A DNA stretch of 64,000 bases, taken from assembly GCA_008680965.1 (NCBI GenBank), contig NAKE01000001.1, positions 806,001-870,000 of the forward strand. The letters run 5' to 3'. Origin of the DNA: Collinsella aerofaciens. Lineage in GTDB: Bacteria > Actinomycetota > Coriobacteriia > Coriobacteriales > Coriobacteriaceae. Below are positions 44,043 through 53,111 of the stretch, piece by piece. The stretch's first letter is position 1. Each line of letters opens with the position of its first letter. Under the pieces are notes generated by a model. That model did no database searches and was not told the origin of the DNA. It saw only the letters and a program-made list of their open reading frames with translations. A program made the translations under genes and the position numbers.

Positions 44043-44957
44043 ATGGCCGACAATCGCAAGCGCGCGTCTCGTGGCGGCAAGCAGGCTGCTTCTGGCTCGC
44101 GTCCGATTCGCCGTAATGACCGCGCTGCCGCTCCCAAGGGTCAGCGCGATCGTACCCAGGCCGCACGTCCGCAGCGCGATCGCAACCGCGACGCTGTCCA
44201 GGCTCCCAAGGGCGAGTTTATCGAAGGCCGTCGTGCTGCCGCCGAGGCGCTGCGCACTGGTTTTCCCATCAAGTGCGCGCTCATTGCCGAGGGCGGGGAG
44301 CGCGATGCCGCCCTGTCGCGTCTGGTCGATGACCTCAACGCCGCGGGCGTCCGCATTAAGTATGTGCCGCGTGCACAGCTCGATGTGCTGTCGAGCCATG
44401 GCGCTCACCAGGGCATCGCGCTCGAGGTCGGCAACTTCCCCTATGCCGATGTCGCCGATATCCTCGACCGCGCGGGTGACGGCCCGGCGCTCGTCGTCGT
44501 GCTCGACCATGTGACCGACGATGGCAACTTTGGTGCCATCGTGCGCTCTGCCGAGGTCGTGGGCGCGGCGGGCGTCATCATTGCCAATAAGCGCGCCGCC
44601 GGCGTGACCGTCGGCAGCTATAAGACTTCCGCCGGTGCTGTCATGCACCTGCCCATCGCGCAGGTTCCCAACATTGCCCGAGCGCTTGACGACCTCAAGG
44701 CCGCCGGCTTTTGGGTGGGCGGTGCTTCCGAGCACGCCGAGGGCAGCTGCTGGGATGCTCCCTTCGAGGGCCGCGTGGCGCTCGTCATGGGTTCCGAGGG
44801 CGACGGCATCTCGCGCCTGGTGCTCGAGAAATGCGACTTTTTGACCAAGCTTCCCCAGCGCGGCATGACCGAGAGTCTCAACGTTGCCCAGGCAACGACG
44901 GCGTTGTGCTTTGAGTGGCTGCGCCGCAATGCCGGCGAGCTCATGGGGGAGGAGTAG
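44043..44957 (+). CDS. rlmB: 23S rRNA (guanosine-2'-O-)methyltransferase, RlmB/TrmH family
   Basis: 304 residues. A basic, Lys/Arg-rich ~55-residue N-terminal tail precedes the substrate-binding domain (FIEGRRAAAEALRTGFPIKCAL) and the SPOUT knot: VVLDHVTDDGNFGAIVRSAEVVGAAGVII, ALVMGSEGDGISRLVLEKCDFLTKLPQRG, MTESLNVAQATTALCFEWLR. Methylates rRNA with SAM. ATG 44043 follows AGGAGG. Whether it modifies G2251 as E. coli RlmB does is inference. Confidence 0.9.
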   Translation: MADNRKRASRGGKQAASGSRPIRRNDRAAAPKGQRDRTQAARPQRDRNRDAVQAPKGEFIEGRRAAAEALRTGFPIKCALIAEGGERDAALSRLVDDLNAAGVRIKYVPRAQLDVLSSHGAHQGIALEVGNFPYADVADILDRAGDGPALVVVLDHVTDDGNFGAIVRSAEVVGAAGVIIANKRAAGVTVGSYKTSAGAVMHLPIAQVPNIARALDDLKAAGFWVGGASEHAEGSCWDAPFEGRVALVMGSEGDGISRLVLEKCDFLTKLPQRGMTESLNVAQATTALCFEWLRRNAGELMGEE

Positions 44958-44960
44958 CGC

Positions 44961-45638
44961 ATGTCCAAGAAGAACCGTGCCAAGGCCAAGGCCAAGCGCT
45001 TTGGCGAAGGCTCGGCCAAGCCGATTGTCTCGGCCGCGACCTACGGCGTGGGCGGCAATGCGTTTGCACAGGCTATCGCCGACCCAGTCTCGACGGTGCA
45101 CTCCAACAAGCCCGAGCTGCTGGTGGTCGACGGTTACAACGTGATCCACTGCACGCCGCGCTACGAAAAGCTCGTATACGACCATTCCGACGATCCGTAT
45201 TCCAGCGACGTTCACGATATGGCGCGCACCGCCCTCATCAACGATGTCGCCGCGTTTGCCCAGGGCCGCTACGAGGCTGTGATTGTGTTTGACGGTGCGG
45301 GCAATATCTCCAGCGAGCGTCCCAACCTGCCGGCCCGCGGCGTGCGCATCGAGTTTTCGCCGACGGGCGTCTCTGCCGACACCGTGGTGCAGAAGCTCTG
45401 CATCGAGGCACGTGAGGAGGGCCGCGCGTGCTCCGTGGTATCGAGTGACGGTACAATTCAAGCCGTCGTCATGGGCAAGGGTGTCACGCGTATCTCGAGC
45501 CGCATGCTGGTGGACGAGATCAAGCAGATCGATAACGACGTTCACGAGGCAGAGGAAGCTCCGCAGATCAAGATGACCCTGGGTAGCCGCCTGAGCCCCG
45601 AGGCGCTGGCCAAGCTCAAGGCTCTGCGCGGGAGGTAG
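44961..45638 (+). CDS. YacP-like NYN-domain ribonuclease
   Basis: 225 residues. Basic N-terminus (SKKNRAKAKAKRFGEG), then a NYN/PIN-like fold: ELLVVDGYNVIHC (Asp), YEAVIVFDGAGN, VVSSDGTIQAVVMGKG. The family includes Bacillus Rae1/YacP, an endonuclease acting at the ribosome. It follows rlmB by three bases, as in many Gram-positive genomes (cysS-rlmB-yacP). Confidence 0.88.
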   Translation: MSKKNRAKAKAKRFGEGSAKPIVSAATYGVGGNAFAQAIADPVSTVHSNKPELLVVDGYNVIHCTPRYEKLVYDHSDDPYSSDVHDMARTALINDVAAFAQGRYEAVIVFDGAGNISSERPNLPARGVRIEFSPTGVSADTVVQKLCIEAREEGRACSVVSSDGTIQAVVMGKGVTRISSRMLVDEIKQIDNDVHEAEEAPQIKMTLGSRLSPEALAKLKALRGR

Positions 45639-45665
45639 GGGAGTTGGCGGGGCGATGCTGTCTCG

Positions 45666-47006
45666 CTAACTCCATTCAGCGATGTCGATCATTCTTTCGA
45701 GGCGCCATGTTAGCGCCTCTTTTAGATAAGGCAGTCTTGCTGTAAGAGCGTCGTTTTTGGATAGGATTTCGATTGCCTCGTCAACGAAACCCTCGAGCTT
45801 GTCGTCGTCAAACCAGCTCATATCCTCAACAAGCAGCATTTGTTTCACGGGGCTTGAATGAAACTGCGCGCTGGTAAAACTGTGCTCTCCTGCCTTAAGC
45901 TCCTCTAGAGAAACGTTGCACCAGAGCGATGATCCCGAATCGAAGATGGGGGCAGGTCTGCAGGCTAGCGTGTTGACGTTTCGCACAAGGCCAAAGTTAC
46001 GCCAATGGCGATCATAGTTGGCAATGATGTCATCGCATACAATCATGCGGTCAAGGGCGCCTTTTATATCTGTCGCTCCAAGCTCCTCGCAGTTTGCTAC
46101 ATACCGTTCGTAATCGGTTAGTCGCTCGTCTGCATTTGCATGCTGGTTTACATAGAACGCAGGGACATACTCTTCTTCATCAGTTAAGAAGACATCGCAT
46201 ATGCTCAGGGCGGAAGTGCCCGTGCCCTCGAGCGAGTAAGGCACATAATCGCAGACGTTTAGGATGCGACGGTGGAGCGCGGTCGCCACCAGCTCGTTAT
46301 AAGGTTCCTGGTTCAGGTGTGCTCCTGCCTTATGCAGAATTCGGCGCCCGCCCTCGCATGTCCAGTACTTTTTAAGATTGCCGTCCGACGTGTTATCGGG
46401 CTTTGCGGCAGCTGCCTTACCCTCCGGGGCGAAGGGTGCAATGGTTAGCGAGACGTCATCAAAAGCATTATTGAAGAAATTGATATCTTCCCACGCGAGA
46501 CCGGAGTCTTCGGGCCTAATCCAATACTGGTCGGATAAGGAGAGGCCAAGATTTCGCTGTACGAGTTCATCGGGAACATCGACTGCGGCTTCTGCAAGCA
46601 GGGAGGCTAGCCCAATGCGTGCGAGCGGGATACCGCGGCCGCGCCACCAGATGCGGAAGGAGTCGAGCGATACAGGTTTGCTGGGAGCAAAAACTCCAAT
46701 AGGGGCGTGGGCACGATCGACGTCGGCGCCGATGTGGGTGAAGTCTTTCCGTGATCTGCTGTAGACCAGCTGGGCCACTTCGTGCGTGCGGTTCATGAGG
46801 GTAAACGTAATCTCGCTTTTTCCATGGCCTCGGCGGGGGCGTCCCCCCGCTTTGGTCACGGAGCGGAGTCGTGCGTTGACGCTGTCTTTGTCGATGAGCC
46901 ATACACCAGAAGCCTTGCGTGCCTCAAGTGCTCCGTTTTTTATGAGCTCTTGCACCCTGCGCGGGGTGATGTCGAGTAGCTCTGCAGCTTCCTTCGTGGT
47001 CAACAT
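45666..47006 (-). CDS. HTH protein fused to a HipA-like kinase domain
   Basis: 446 residues from ATG 47006. N-terminal excisionase-type HTH (MLTTKEAAELLDITPRRVQELIKNGALE). The rest resembles the HipA/CtkA kinase group: NLGLSLSDQYWIRPE (family motif), LHKAGAHLNQEPYNELVATAL, CDDIIANYDRHWRNFGLVRN (catalytic Asp and Asn) and PIFDSGSSLWCN (metal Asp). The frame is open to 47048, but the operator repeats would then lie in coding sequence, so I prefer 47006. Kinase and DNA-binding parts, usually two proteins in hipBA, are in one chain. No separate antitoxin gene is adjacent. Confidence 0.78.
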   Translation of the reverse strand: MLTTKEAAELLDITPRRVQELIKNGALEARKASGVWLIDKDSVNARLRSVTKAGGRPRRGHGKSEITFTLMNRTHEVAQLVYSRSRKDFTHIGADVDRAHAPIGVFAPSKPVSLDSFRIWWRGRGIPLARIGLASLLAEAAVDVPDELVQRNLGLSLSDQYWIRPEDSGLAWEDINFFNNAFDDVSLTIAPFAPEGKAAAAKPDNTSDGNLKKYWTCEGGRRILHKAGAHLNQEPYNELVATALHRRILNVCDYVPYSLEGTGTSALSICDVFLTDEEEYVPAFYVNQHANADERLTDYERYVANCEELGATDIKGALDRMIVCDDIIANYDRHWRNFGLVRNVNTLACRPAPIFDSGSSLWCNVSLEELKAGEHSFTSAQFHSSPVKQMLLVEDMSWFDDDKLEGFVDEAIEILSKNDALTARLPYLKEALTWRLERMIDIAEWS

Positions 47007-47022
47007 CGCGAAACCCTTCGCC

Positions 47023-47083
47023 AGAACGAATAGTTTTATCTTCTTCATTGTAATAAAAACTATTCGTTCTGACGAATAGTTTT
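47023..47083 (-). promoter_or_regulatory. Operator repeats of the HTH-HipA-like gene
   Basis: Three copies of ACGAATAGTTTT or its complement: 47023-47037, 47056-47070 and 47071-47083. The first two form a 15-bp perfect inverted repeat (AGAACGAATAGTTTT / AAAACTATTCGTTCT); the last two form a second dyad. They lie just before the start, suggesting autoregulation by the N-terminal HTH. Confidence 0.72.
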
Positions 47084-47167
47084 GAGATGTGGTCGGTCAA
47101 AGGGCCTGTTGCGCCTCGCCCGCAATTCCTTTATTCTAAACAGGCTTCGCGCGAAAGCGCCAAGTGT

Positions 47168-47242
47168 GCCAGTGTGGCGCAACGGTAGCGCAACTGATTT
47201 GTAATCAGTGGGTTGCAGGTTCGATTCCTGTCACTGGCTCCA
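47168..47242 (+). tRNA. tRNA-Thr (anticodon TGT)
   Basis: Acceptor GCCAGTG / CACTGGC, anticodon loop TTTGTAA (TGT), T-loop GTTCGATTC, encoded CCA. Confidence 0.95.
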
Positions 47243-47251
47243 TGAGAGTTT

Positions 47252-47290
47252 CGGGCTTTGTTCCTTGTGGGACAGGGCCCGTTTCTATTT
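47252..47290 (+). terminator. Terminator after tRNA-Thr
   Basis: CGGGC / GCCCG with additional inner pairing TTCC...GGGA, then TTTCTATTT. Confidence 0.6.
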
Positions 47291-47355
47291 AGGTGGTGCG
47301 CCATCGGGTTAGCGCCCATCCCGTTTTTGGTTTGTCTCGTCCTCCAGTTTGTCTA

Positions 47356-47482
47356 AATCTGTAACACCAAGACCGATATTTGGCATCTAACTGTTACAGA
47401 TTGAGATGAAACTTAGGGTGTTTTAGGAATATCTTGATCTGTAACATGTAGAAGCGGAATAGGCCTCTTGCCGTTACAGATC
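47356..47482. repeat. Two tandem TCTGTAAC hairpins, 80-base period
   Basis: Hairpin 1: AATCTGTAACA / TGTTACAGATT (47356-47402). Hairpin 2: GATCTGTAAC / GTTACAGATC (47436-47482). Both right arms are followed by GAGA. No gene lies in 47291-47635. Confidence 0.75.
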
Positions 47483-47518
47483 GAGACAAGGGCGGGTACG
47501 GACCTGGATGTCCTGCTC

Positions 47519-47578
47519 GAGCGTGGATTTCTGGACGCGCGAGAGAAAAAATCTCCCGACCGGAGAACGAGCGTGGAT
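47519..47578 (+). repeat. GAGCGTGGAT motif, two copies (left edge of island)
   Basis: GAGCGTGGAT at 47519-47528 and 47569-47578, the second continuing AATT. The same decamer occurs three times at 53112-53203 on the far side of the beta-glucoside module. Confidence 0.7.
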
Positions 47579-47635
47579 AATTAACTTGGATAGGGAGCTA
47601 AGGTAAACACCGATTGTCTATCGACGGCTTTAGAA

Positions 47636-47674
47636 ACGACGACCCCGATTCCATTGTGGAATCGGGGTCGTTTG
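47636..47674 (-). terminator. Bidirectional terminator at the end of the PTS operon
   Basis: 14-bp perfect stem CGACCCCGATTCCA / TGGAATCGGGGTCG with a 3-base loop; T-rich on both exits. It lies about 100 bases past the PTS gene stop. Confidence 0.75.
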
Positions 47675-47773
47675 TGCCTCAGGAATCCGAATGGATTAAT
47701 CGAGCTCCTAAGGACCTTCTTGGGTTCTTGCTAATGGTCTGCCGAGGATGTCTCCAATGCAAACAGCGGGCAT

Positions 47774-49174
47774 CTACTCAATATAGCTGGGGTTCTTCTT
47801 GATGATCACGCGTGCAGCGATGAAGGAGACGACGATGGCGATGATGGCGACAACGCATGCCAGCACGAAGTTGCCCATGGACCCATCGGGAGCGATAAAG
47901 ATGAGTGCCGAAAGAAGGCCGGGGCATGCTCCCGCAACATACTCTTTCAGAACAAAGATGCCTGCAGGGAGTCCAGCGCAGAGCGCGCCGATTGCCGTGC
48001 CGACAAGCAGGCGGGGACGCTCGATGAGGCAACCGTAGAATGCGGGCTCGGTTACGCCACAGAGTGCGGTGACGGCAACCGTGGTGACCATACCCCTCTT
48101 CTCTTTGTTTCCCTTCATGGCAGTTGCCAGGGCGAGGCTCGTGCCACCAATGCAGAGGTTCGAGATGAATCCAAAGATAATGGGTGCCCAACCGAGCTGC
48201 GCCAAGCTCGTAACTTCGATTGCGATGTAGGCCTTATCAAGACCGAGCATGACAAAATAGGGGTTAAGGGCTGCAAGGATTGGAGTAGCGATAAATGCCA
48301 CGTTATCCATGAGCCACGTGACGGCATCACTCAGCGCGTAGCCCATCATGCTGCCGGCGGGGCCGAGGATAATCAGCTCAACAGGCACGACGATGAACAT
48401 GGTGAGTAGCGGCTTCAAGAACAGTTTGGTAACGTCCGGGATGATTTTCTGAAGACCGCGGTCAACAAAGTACATGAACACAACGCCCAGTACGATTGGC
48501 ACCACCGTGCTCGAGTAGTCATTCGTCGGGATGGGGATGCCAAGAAAGTCGAGACCCTCAGCACCGCTAATAGACGAGCTAATCATGATTGCGCCCAGCA
48601 GCGCGCCCATGATAGGCTGCATCTTCATGACGGCGGCGAGCTGGTAGCCTAGGTAAACGGGCAGGAAGCTAAATGAGGCACTGAAGATCGCCAGCAGAAC
48701 CTGGGCAGTTCCGCTATCGGTGCTCAATCCACAATAATTGACCAGGAGATTCTTAATCGAAAGAATGAGTCCGCCTACGATGAGCGCCGGGACGATGGGC
48801 ATGAATACCTGTGCGGAGACATTTCCGAATTTCTCAACCAGGCTCATGGCAGTGTTGCCGCTTTCGATACCCTCTGCAAGATCCTTGGCGGTTTGGGCAT
48901 CGTCGGCAACCGCGCCGCCGCCGACTTCGATTCCCGCGAAGTCGAGGAAGTCGTTGTAAGCCTCGGTGACGTTGGGGCCGATGATCACCTGAAGCTGGCC
49001 ACCGCTGACTACTGCCCCGAGCGCCTGATCGGCCGATTTGGCGAGCTGGAGATCGATGATCGAGGTGTCTCGTGCGTCGATGCGAAGGCGCGTCGCACAA
49101 TGAGTTACCGATGTAATGTTCTCTTTGCCGCCAACAGCCTTTAGGACTGTTTCGGACATTGCCTGATATTTCAT
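47774..49174 (-). CDS. PTS beta-glucoside-type transporter EIIBC
   Basis: 466 residues. EIIB domain (1-~85) with the phosphorylated Cys in SVTHCATRLRIDARD, then EIIC (~105-460) with about ten helices and typical VFMPIVPALIVGGLILSIKNLL and GVTEPAFYGCLIERPRLLVG. It imports and phosphorylates a beta-glucoside; no EIIA domain is attached, so one must come from elsewhere. It lies nine bases downstream of the glycosidase fragment and shares its transcript. Codon use and GC are lower than in the flanking housekeeping genes, hinting at transfer. Confidence 0.92.
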   Translation of the reverse strand: MKYQAMSETVLKAVGGKENITSVTHCATRLRIDARDTSIIDLQLAKSADQALGAVVSGGQLQVIIGPNVTEAYNDFLDFAGIEVGGGAVADDAQTAKDLAEGIESGNTAMSLVEKFGNVSAQVFMPIVPALIVGGLILSIKNLLVNYCGLSTDSGTAQVLLAIFSASFSFLPVYLGYQLAAVMKMQPIMGALLGAIMISSSISGAEGLDFLGIPIPTNDYSSTVVPIVLGVVFMYFVDRGLQKIIPDVTKLFLKPLLTMFIVVPVELIILGPAGSMMGYALSDAVTWLMDNVAFIATPILAALNPYFVMLGLDKAYIAIEVTSLAQLGWAPIIFGFISNLCIGGTSLALATAMKGNKEKRGMVTTVAVTALCGVTEPAFYGCLIERPRLLVGTAIGALCAGLPAGIFVLKEYVAGACPGLLSALIFIAPDGSMGNFVLACVVAIIAIVVSFIAARVIIKKNPSYIE

Positions 49175-49183
49175 CTCTTTCTC

Positions 49184-50310
49184 CTAACCTTCCTGCTCCT
49201 GATACTTCGAGATAAGGTCTCGGTACCAATACCAGCTCTTTTTGGGGGTGCGCTCCAGATTGTTCTCGAAGTCGATGTGGACAAGTCCGTATCGTTTTTC
49301 GTAGCCGTTGATCCAGCTATACAGATCCATCGTCGACCAGAGGTAGTAGCCCTCAACGCGCGCGCCGTCGCGCTTAGCCCTCATCATGTGCTCGATGAAC
49401 TGGCCCAGAAGCTCGATGCGGTCATCATCGTGGATCATTCCGTCTGCGTCTGGTTGCTCATAGGCGCCATGTCCGTTTTCCGTAATAAAGATGCGGGGCG
49501 CGTCATAGCGCTCGTGGACATCCATGATGGTTGAATACATGCAACTTGGGAGTATTTCGCGGCCCCATTTATTGCGGGGAACATTGCTGTCGCGGGCGCT
49601 TTCAAACAAGGGCGCAATGCATTTTCCTTCGACTTTTTTGCTCGAACCGCCCTTATTGTTCGCCGAAACGGCAAGCTCTCCACCGTGCCAGTCGGTTACA
49701 TACTCTCGGCAATACACGTTGAGTCCAATAAAATCGACTTTACCGTCTCTGAATTCTTCTACGTCATTTGGGGATCGATAGAGCGAGACGCCAAGTTTTT
49801 CAAGGATTTCGTCCATTTCTGGCGGCAGTTGACCCTGAAGCGCTGGTGCCAGAATCATGCGATTGGCGAAAAAGTCTGCGTATCGAAATACGTCATCAGG
49901 GTGCTCGGTTGCCGGGTCGAGTTCGACAACGCCGCCATCGTGGACGGCGCCGATGATGCCGTCGTAGCCCATTTGACGATATGCTCGGACTGCGAGTGCG
50001 CTTGCGCGCATCAGGTTGTATTGAAACTGCATGTACGACTGAACGTCGAGCGATCGATTGGGGGGATAGTTGCCCAACATGTTTACGCAGTAGCTGTAGA
50101 AATGCGGCTCGTTAACGGTAGCCCAGATTTTGACGCGGTCTCCAAAGCGCTCAAAGCAAATCTTGGCGTATTTGCAGAACCACTCTGCCATGTCGTTGTT
50201 CAGCCATCCGCCTTTGCAAGCAAGCGTGAATGGCAGATCGTAATGGAACAGCGTAACGTTGGGCTCTATGCCATTTTCGAGGCAGCAATCAATGAGATCG
50301 CGTCGAAAAT
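49184..50310 (-). pseudogene. 6-phospho-beta-glucosidase (GH1), C-terminal part
   Basis: GH1 barrel from its second quarter on: RRDLIDCCLENGIEPNVTLF, WATVNEPHFYSYC (acid/base Glu), IGLNVYCREYV, and FITENGHGAYEQ (nucleophile Glu), to the natural C-terminus. The 5' end abuts the IS256-family element at 50311. The N-terminal part is at 51765-52094. Broken, so phospho-beta-glucoside cleavage is probably lost unless another enzyme serves. Confidence 0.9.
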
Positions 50311-51764
50311 GTTGGTGTAAGGGTGACGCCCCAGCGCCCGTTTAACGAAGAACGGCCTTCGTCCTAGAATCTGAAATCACCACAACAACAGGTTCTAGGA
50401 AAGGACGAAGACCGCTATGGAAATCTTATCAGACCCGACGCCGGACATGCTCGCCATGCCCCGGTTCGACGACGGCGCCATCGACATGCAGGAGCTGCTC
50501 AGGCGCCTCGCCGAGCAGGTCGTGAACGCCGTGATGGACGCCGAGGCCGACCAGCTTTGCGGCGGCGGGTCGAACAGCCGAAACGGCTACCGAGAGAGGT
50601 CGCTCGCCACCTGCGTCGGCACGCTGACGCTGCGAATCCCGAAGCTCCGCACCGGCAGCTTCTTCCCGGACGACGTGATCGAGCGCTACCAGCGCGCGGA
50701 CCGCGCCCTCGTGGCCGCCGTGGCCGAGATGTACGCCACCGGAACGAGCACCCGCAAGGTGCAGAGGGTGGCCGAGAAGATGGGCGTGTCCAGGCTCTCC
50801 AAGGACCAGGTGAGCGCCATCGCGTCGAGCCTTGACGCCGACATCGAGGAGCTCTGCGCGAGGCCCCTCGACGGCTCGCCGGTGCCCTACGTCTGGCTCG
50901 ACGCCACCTACGTCAAGTGCCGCCGCGGGGGCCGCGTGGCCTCCACGGCCGTCGTCACGGCCATCGGCTGCGACGCGGGCGGCTGGAGGCGCGTGCTGGG
51001 TGTCGACGTGGTGGACACGGAATCGTACGACTCGTGGCTGGCATTCCTCAGGAAGATCCGCGACCGCGGCGTCTCCGGCGTGGAGCTCGTCGTCTCCGAC
51101 GCGCACGCGGGCCTCGTCGCGGCCGCGGCGGAGGTCTTCCAGGGGGCGGCATGGCAGCGCTGCGCCGTCCACCTCATGCGCGACTGCATGCGCGAGGCGG
51201 GCTCCTGGCAGCTCAGGCGCCGCGTGGGCAGGATCGTCTCGCAGGTGTTCCGCGGGCGCGACGCCGCCACCGTGACCGCCATGTACCACGTGGCGTGCGA
51301 CATGCTGGAGGGGTGCTGCCCGAGGGCGGCGGCGATCCTCGAGGAGGCCGAGCCGGACGCCCTGGCATACCTCGACTTCCCGCCGTCGCACTGGAAGCGC
51401 CTGCGCACCAACAACGTCCAGGAGCGGACGAACCGCGAGATAAAGCGCAGGTCGAGGGTGGTGCAGGCGTTCCCCTCGGCGGCGTCGCTGGTGCGGCTGG
51501 CAGGCGCGGTCATGTGCGAGCAGGACGAGACATGGCAGGAATCCAGGTACTTCTCGGAGGCGAAGATGAGGGAGCTCTACGACGAGGGCCGCACGCGCGG
51601 GCTCGACGGGACGGTCGACTGGTCGCGGCTGGAGGCTGAGGCCAGGAAGATGATCGAATCCGGCCTCGAGCTTGCGGACAGGATCGAGGCGGCATAGGAT
51701 ATCAACCGTATTCCAGGTTCCTGGACGCCGGGCCGACTCGCTTCGGATCGGGCGCTACACCAAC
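50311..51764 (+). mobile_element. IS256-family insertion sequence
   Basis: About 1454 bp. Both ends begin GTTGGTGTA as inverted repeats (50311-50319 and the complement of 51756-51764). It encodes one plus-strand transposase. The flanking bases (TCGAAAAT on the left, TTTCTCGA on the right) are not a direct repeat, so the usual 8-9 bp target duplication is missing. Confidence 0.88.
50417..51697 (+). CDS. IS256-family (mutator-type) transposase
   Basis: 426 residues. N-terminal CGGGSNSRNGYRERSLATCVG, LRIPKLRTGSFFP, the DDE residues in VWLDATYVKCR, VVSDAHAGLV and NNVQERTNREIKRRSRVVQAFPS, and the CAVHLMRDCM segment common to the family. Complete, with no frameshift. AAAGGA precedes ATG 50417. GC is higher than in the interrupted host gene. 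Confidence 0.95.
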   Translation: MEILSDPTPDMLAMPRFDDGAIDMQELLRRLAEQVVNAVMDAEADQLCGGGSNSRNGYRERSLATCVGTLTLRIPKLRTGSFFPDDVIERYQRADRALVAAVAEMYATGTSTRKVQRVAEKMGVSRLSKDQVSAIASSLDADIEELCARPLDGSPVPYVWLDATYVKCRRGGRVASTAVVTAIGCDAGGWRRVLGVDVVDTESYDSWLAFLRKIRDRGVSGVELVVSDAHAGLVAAAAEVFQGAAWQRCAVHLMRDCMREAGSWQLRRRVGRIVSQVFRGRDAATVTAMYHVACDMLEGCCPRAAAILEEAEPDALAYLDFPPSHWKRLRTNNVQERTNREIKRRSRVVQAFPSAASLVRLAGAVMCEQDETWQESRYFSEAKMRELYDEGRTRGLDGTVDWSRLEAEARKMIESGLELADRIEAA

Positions 51765-52094
51765 TTTCTCGACACTACCATCAATGACTCGATTATAAAA
51801 ATCGATACCCTCTTCATTCACTTCGCCGATACCCGTGGGGATGATTCGACTCCATGAAAGAGAGAAGCGATAGGTGTTTTGTCCGCCTTCTTTCATCATG
51901 CGGATATCTTCTTCATAGCGATGGTAGAAGTCGCAAGATACATCACCGTCAACATGGTTGATGTTCTTATTGCTTGTGTGGTTAAAGAAATCCCACTCGC
52001 CGAGGCCTTTGCCGTCTTCGTTCCAGGCACCCTCGCACTGATAAGACGCCGTGGCGGAACCCCAGAGAAACGGCATGTTGTTCACGTTGCCCAT
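51765..52094 (-). pseudogene. 6-phospho-beta-glucosidase (GH1), N-terminal part
   Basis: Starts at ATG 52094 (AAAGGGG upstream) with MPFLWGSATASYQCEGAWNE, the GH1 N-terminal signature, then DFYHRYEEDIRMMKEGGQNT and YRFSLSWSRIIPTG, ending EGIDFYNRVIDGSVEK at the IS edge. FYNRVID here and FRRDLID in the other part align to the same helix, so the halves overlap rather than abut. Confidence 0.88.
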
Positions 52095-52206
52095 GAATCC
52101 CCTTTCCATCATTCAACACGGTGGATACGTGTGACGGAATTACGATTAAGATGACGTCAACTGATTTGAATCATAGGAGAACGACCAAAGCTGTTTGATT
52201 CAATAA

Positions 52207-53079
52207 ATGAACCATAATATCGAGGAGAGCGGAAAGAGGGATCACGTGAATATCAATGACTTCGATGTGCTCAATCGCATTAGCTCCATCATCAACAGCG
52301 AGTTTGGGTCAAACGATGCCGCCATCGCTCGATATCTCATCGCTCACATTAGGCGTTCGAGCGAAATCAATGTTGCTGCAATAACCCGCGATGCATTCGT
52401 GACCCGTTCCGCTGTTCGTCGTTTCTGCAATCGATTGGGCTACCAGTCTCTTAGCGATTTGAAAGAATCATTTACTCAATCAGTCTTTCCAAGCGACTTA
52501 AGCCATCGAGAGGAGGAATTTGGCTACGAGGAGTACAGGGCAGAGCTCGACGTTCGCATGATCGAGATGTTCGCTGAGGTCGAAAGCGGCGTGTCCGATA
52601 TCGCTATTAAGCACCTTGCCGACGAAATTGATGGCCATAAAAACGTTGAAATCTGGTGCACCAATAATGTGAGCGCCAATCTCGTACGATTTCAGCAGGA
52701 AATGTTTTATGCGGGCAAGATAGTTCGCATAGTTGCTGGGGCTAACGTCGCGGAATTGAAAAACATGGGAGACGCTTCGCAGTCATTGATAATTCTCGTA
52801 TCGGTCTCCGGGCTATTTGTGTCACAGGCGCGTGAGTATCTTGAGTGCCGTTCGGGCAGGAAGATTCTAGTTACTGCGTTTAGCAACGATGACAAATCGA
52901 GGTCTTTTGACCGTGTATATCGTCTTGGTAATGCAGGAAACGGAATTGACCGACTCGGCGTTTATTCGAAATACGCCATGACTTATTTCTTCGACTTGCT
53001 ATCGTCGTGTTACTTGAGTCGCTACCCCTGCACCAAGGGGGAGCCGCTCTATGGGTCTACTTTGGCCTGGCCCGAGTAG
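52207..53079 (+). CDS. RpiR-family transcriptional regulator
   Basis: 290 residues. N-terminal HTH_6 (FGSNDAAIARYLIAHIRRSSEINVAAI, TRSAVRRFCNRLGYQSLSDLKE) and a C-terminal SIS phosphosugar-binding domain (VEIWCTNNVSANLVRFQQEM ... SLIILVSVSGLFVSQAREY). It is divergent from the glycosidase-PTS genes with 112 bases between, so it most likely controls them in response to a phosphorylated sugar. Codon use resembles the PTS gene. Confidence 0.88.
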   Translation: MNHNIEESGKRDHVNINDFDVLNRISSIINSEFGSNDAAIARYLIAHIRRSSEINVAAITRDAFVTRSAVRRFCNRLGYQSLSDLKESFTQSVFPSDLSHREEEFGYEEYRAELDVRMIEMFAEVESGVSDIAIKHLADEIDGHKNVEIWCTNNVSANLVRFQQEMFYAGKIVRIVAGANVAELKNMGDASQSLIILVSVSGLFVSQAREYLECRSGRKILVTAFSNDDKSRSFDRVYRLGNAGNGIDRLGVYSKYAMTYFFDLLSSCYLSRYPCTKGEPLYGSTLAWPE

Positions 53080-53111
53080 TTGCGGCTCTTTAGTTCTCCC
53101 GCTTAGTGAAT

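Noticed and set aside
47243..47773. Possible CRISPR-like array from repeated TCTGTAAC elements
   Set aside because: Only two units, each a hairpin with unrelated inner sequence; no regular spacers and no cas genes in the window.
52095..52206. A specific RpiR operator between the divergent genes
   Set aside because: Several short dyads are present but none is repeated or clearly placed over a promoter, so none can be named.
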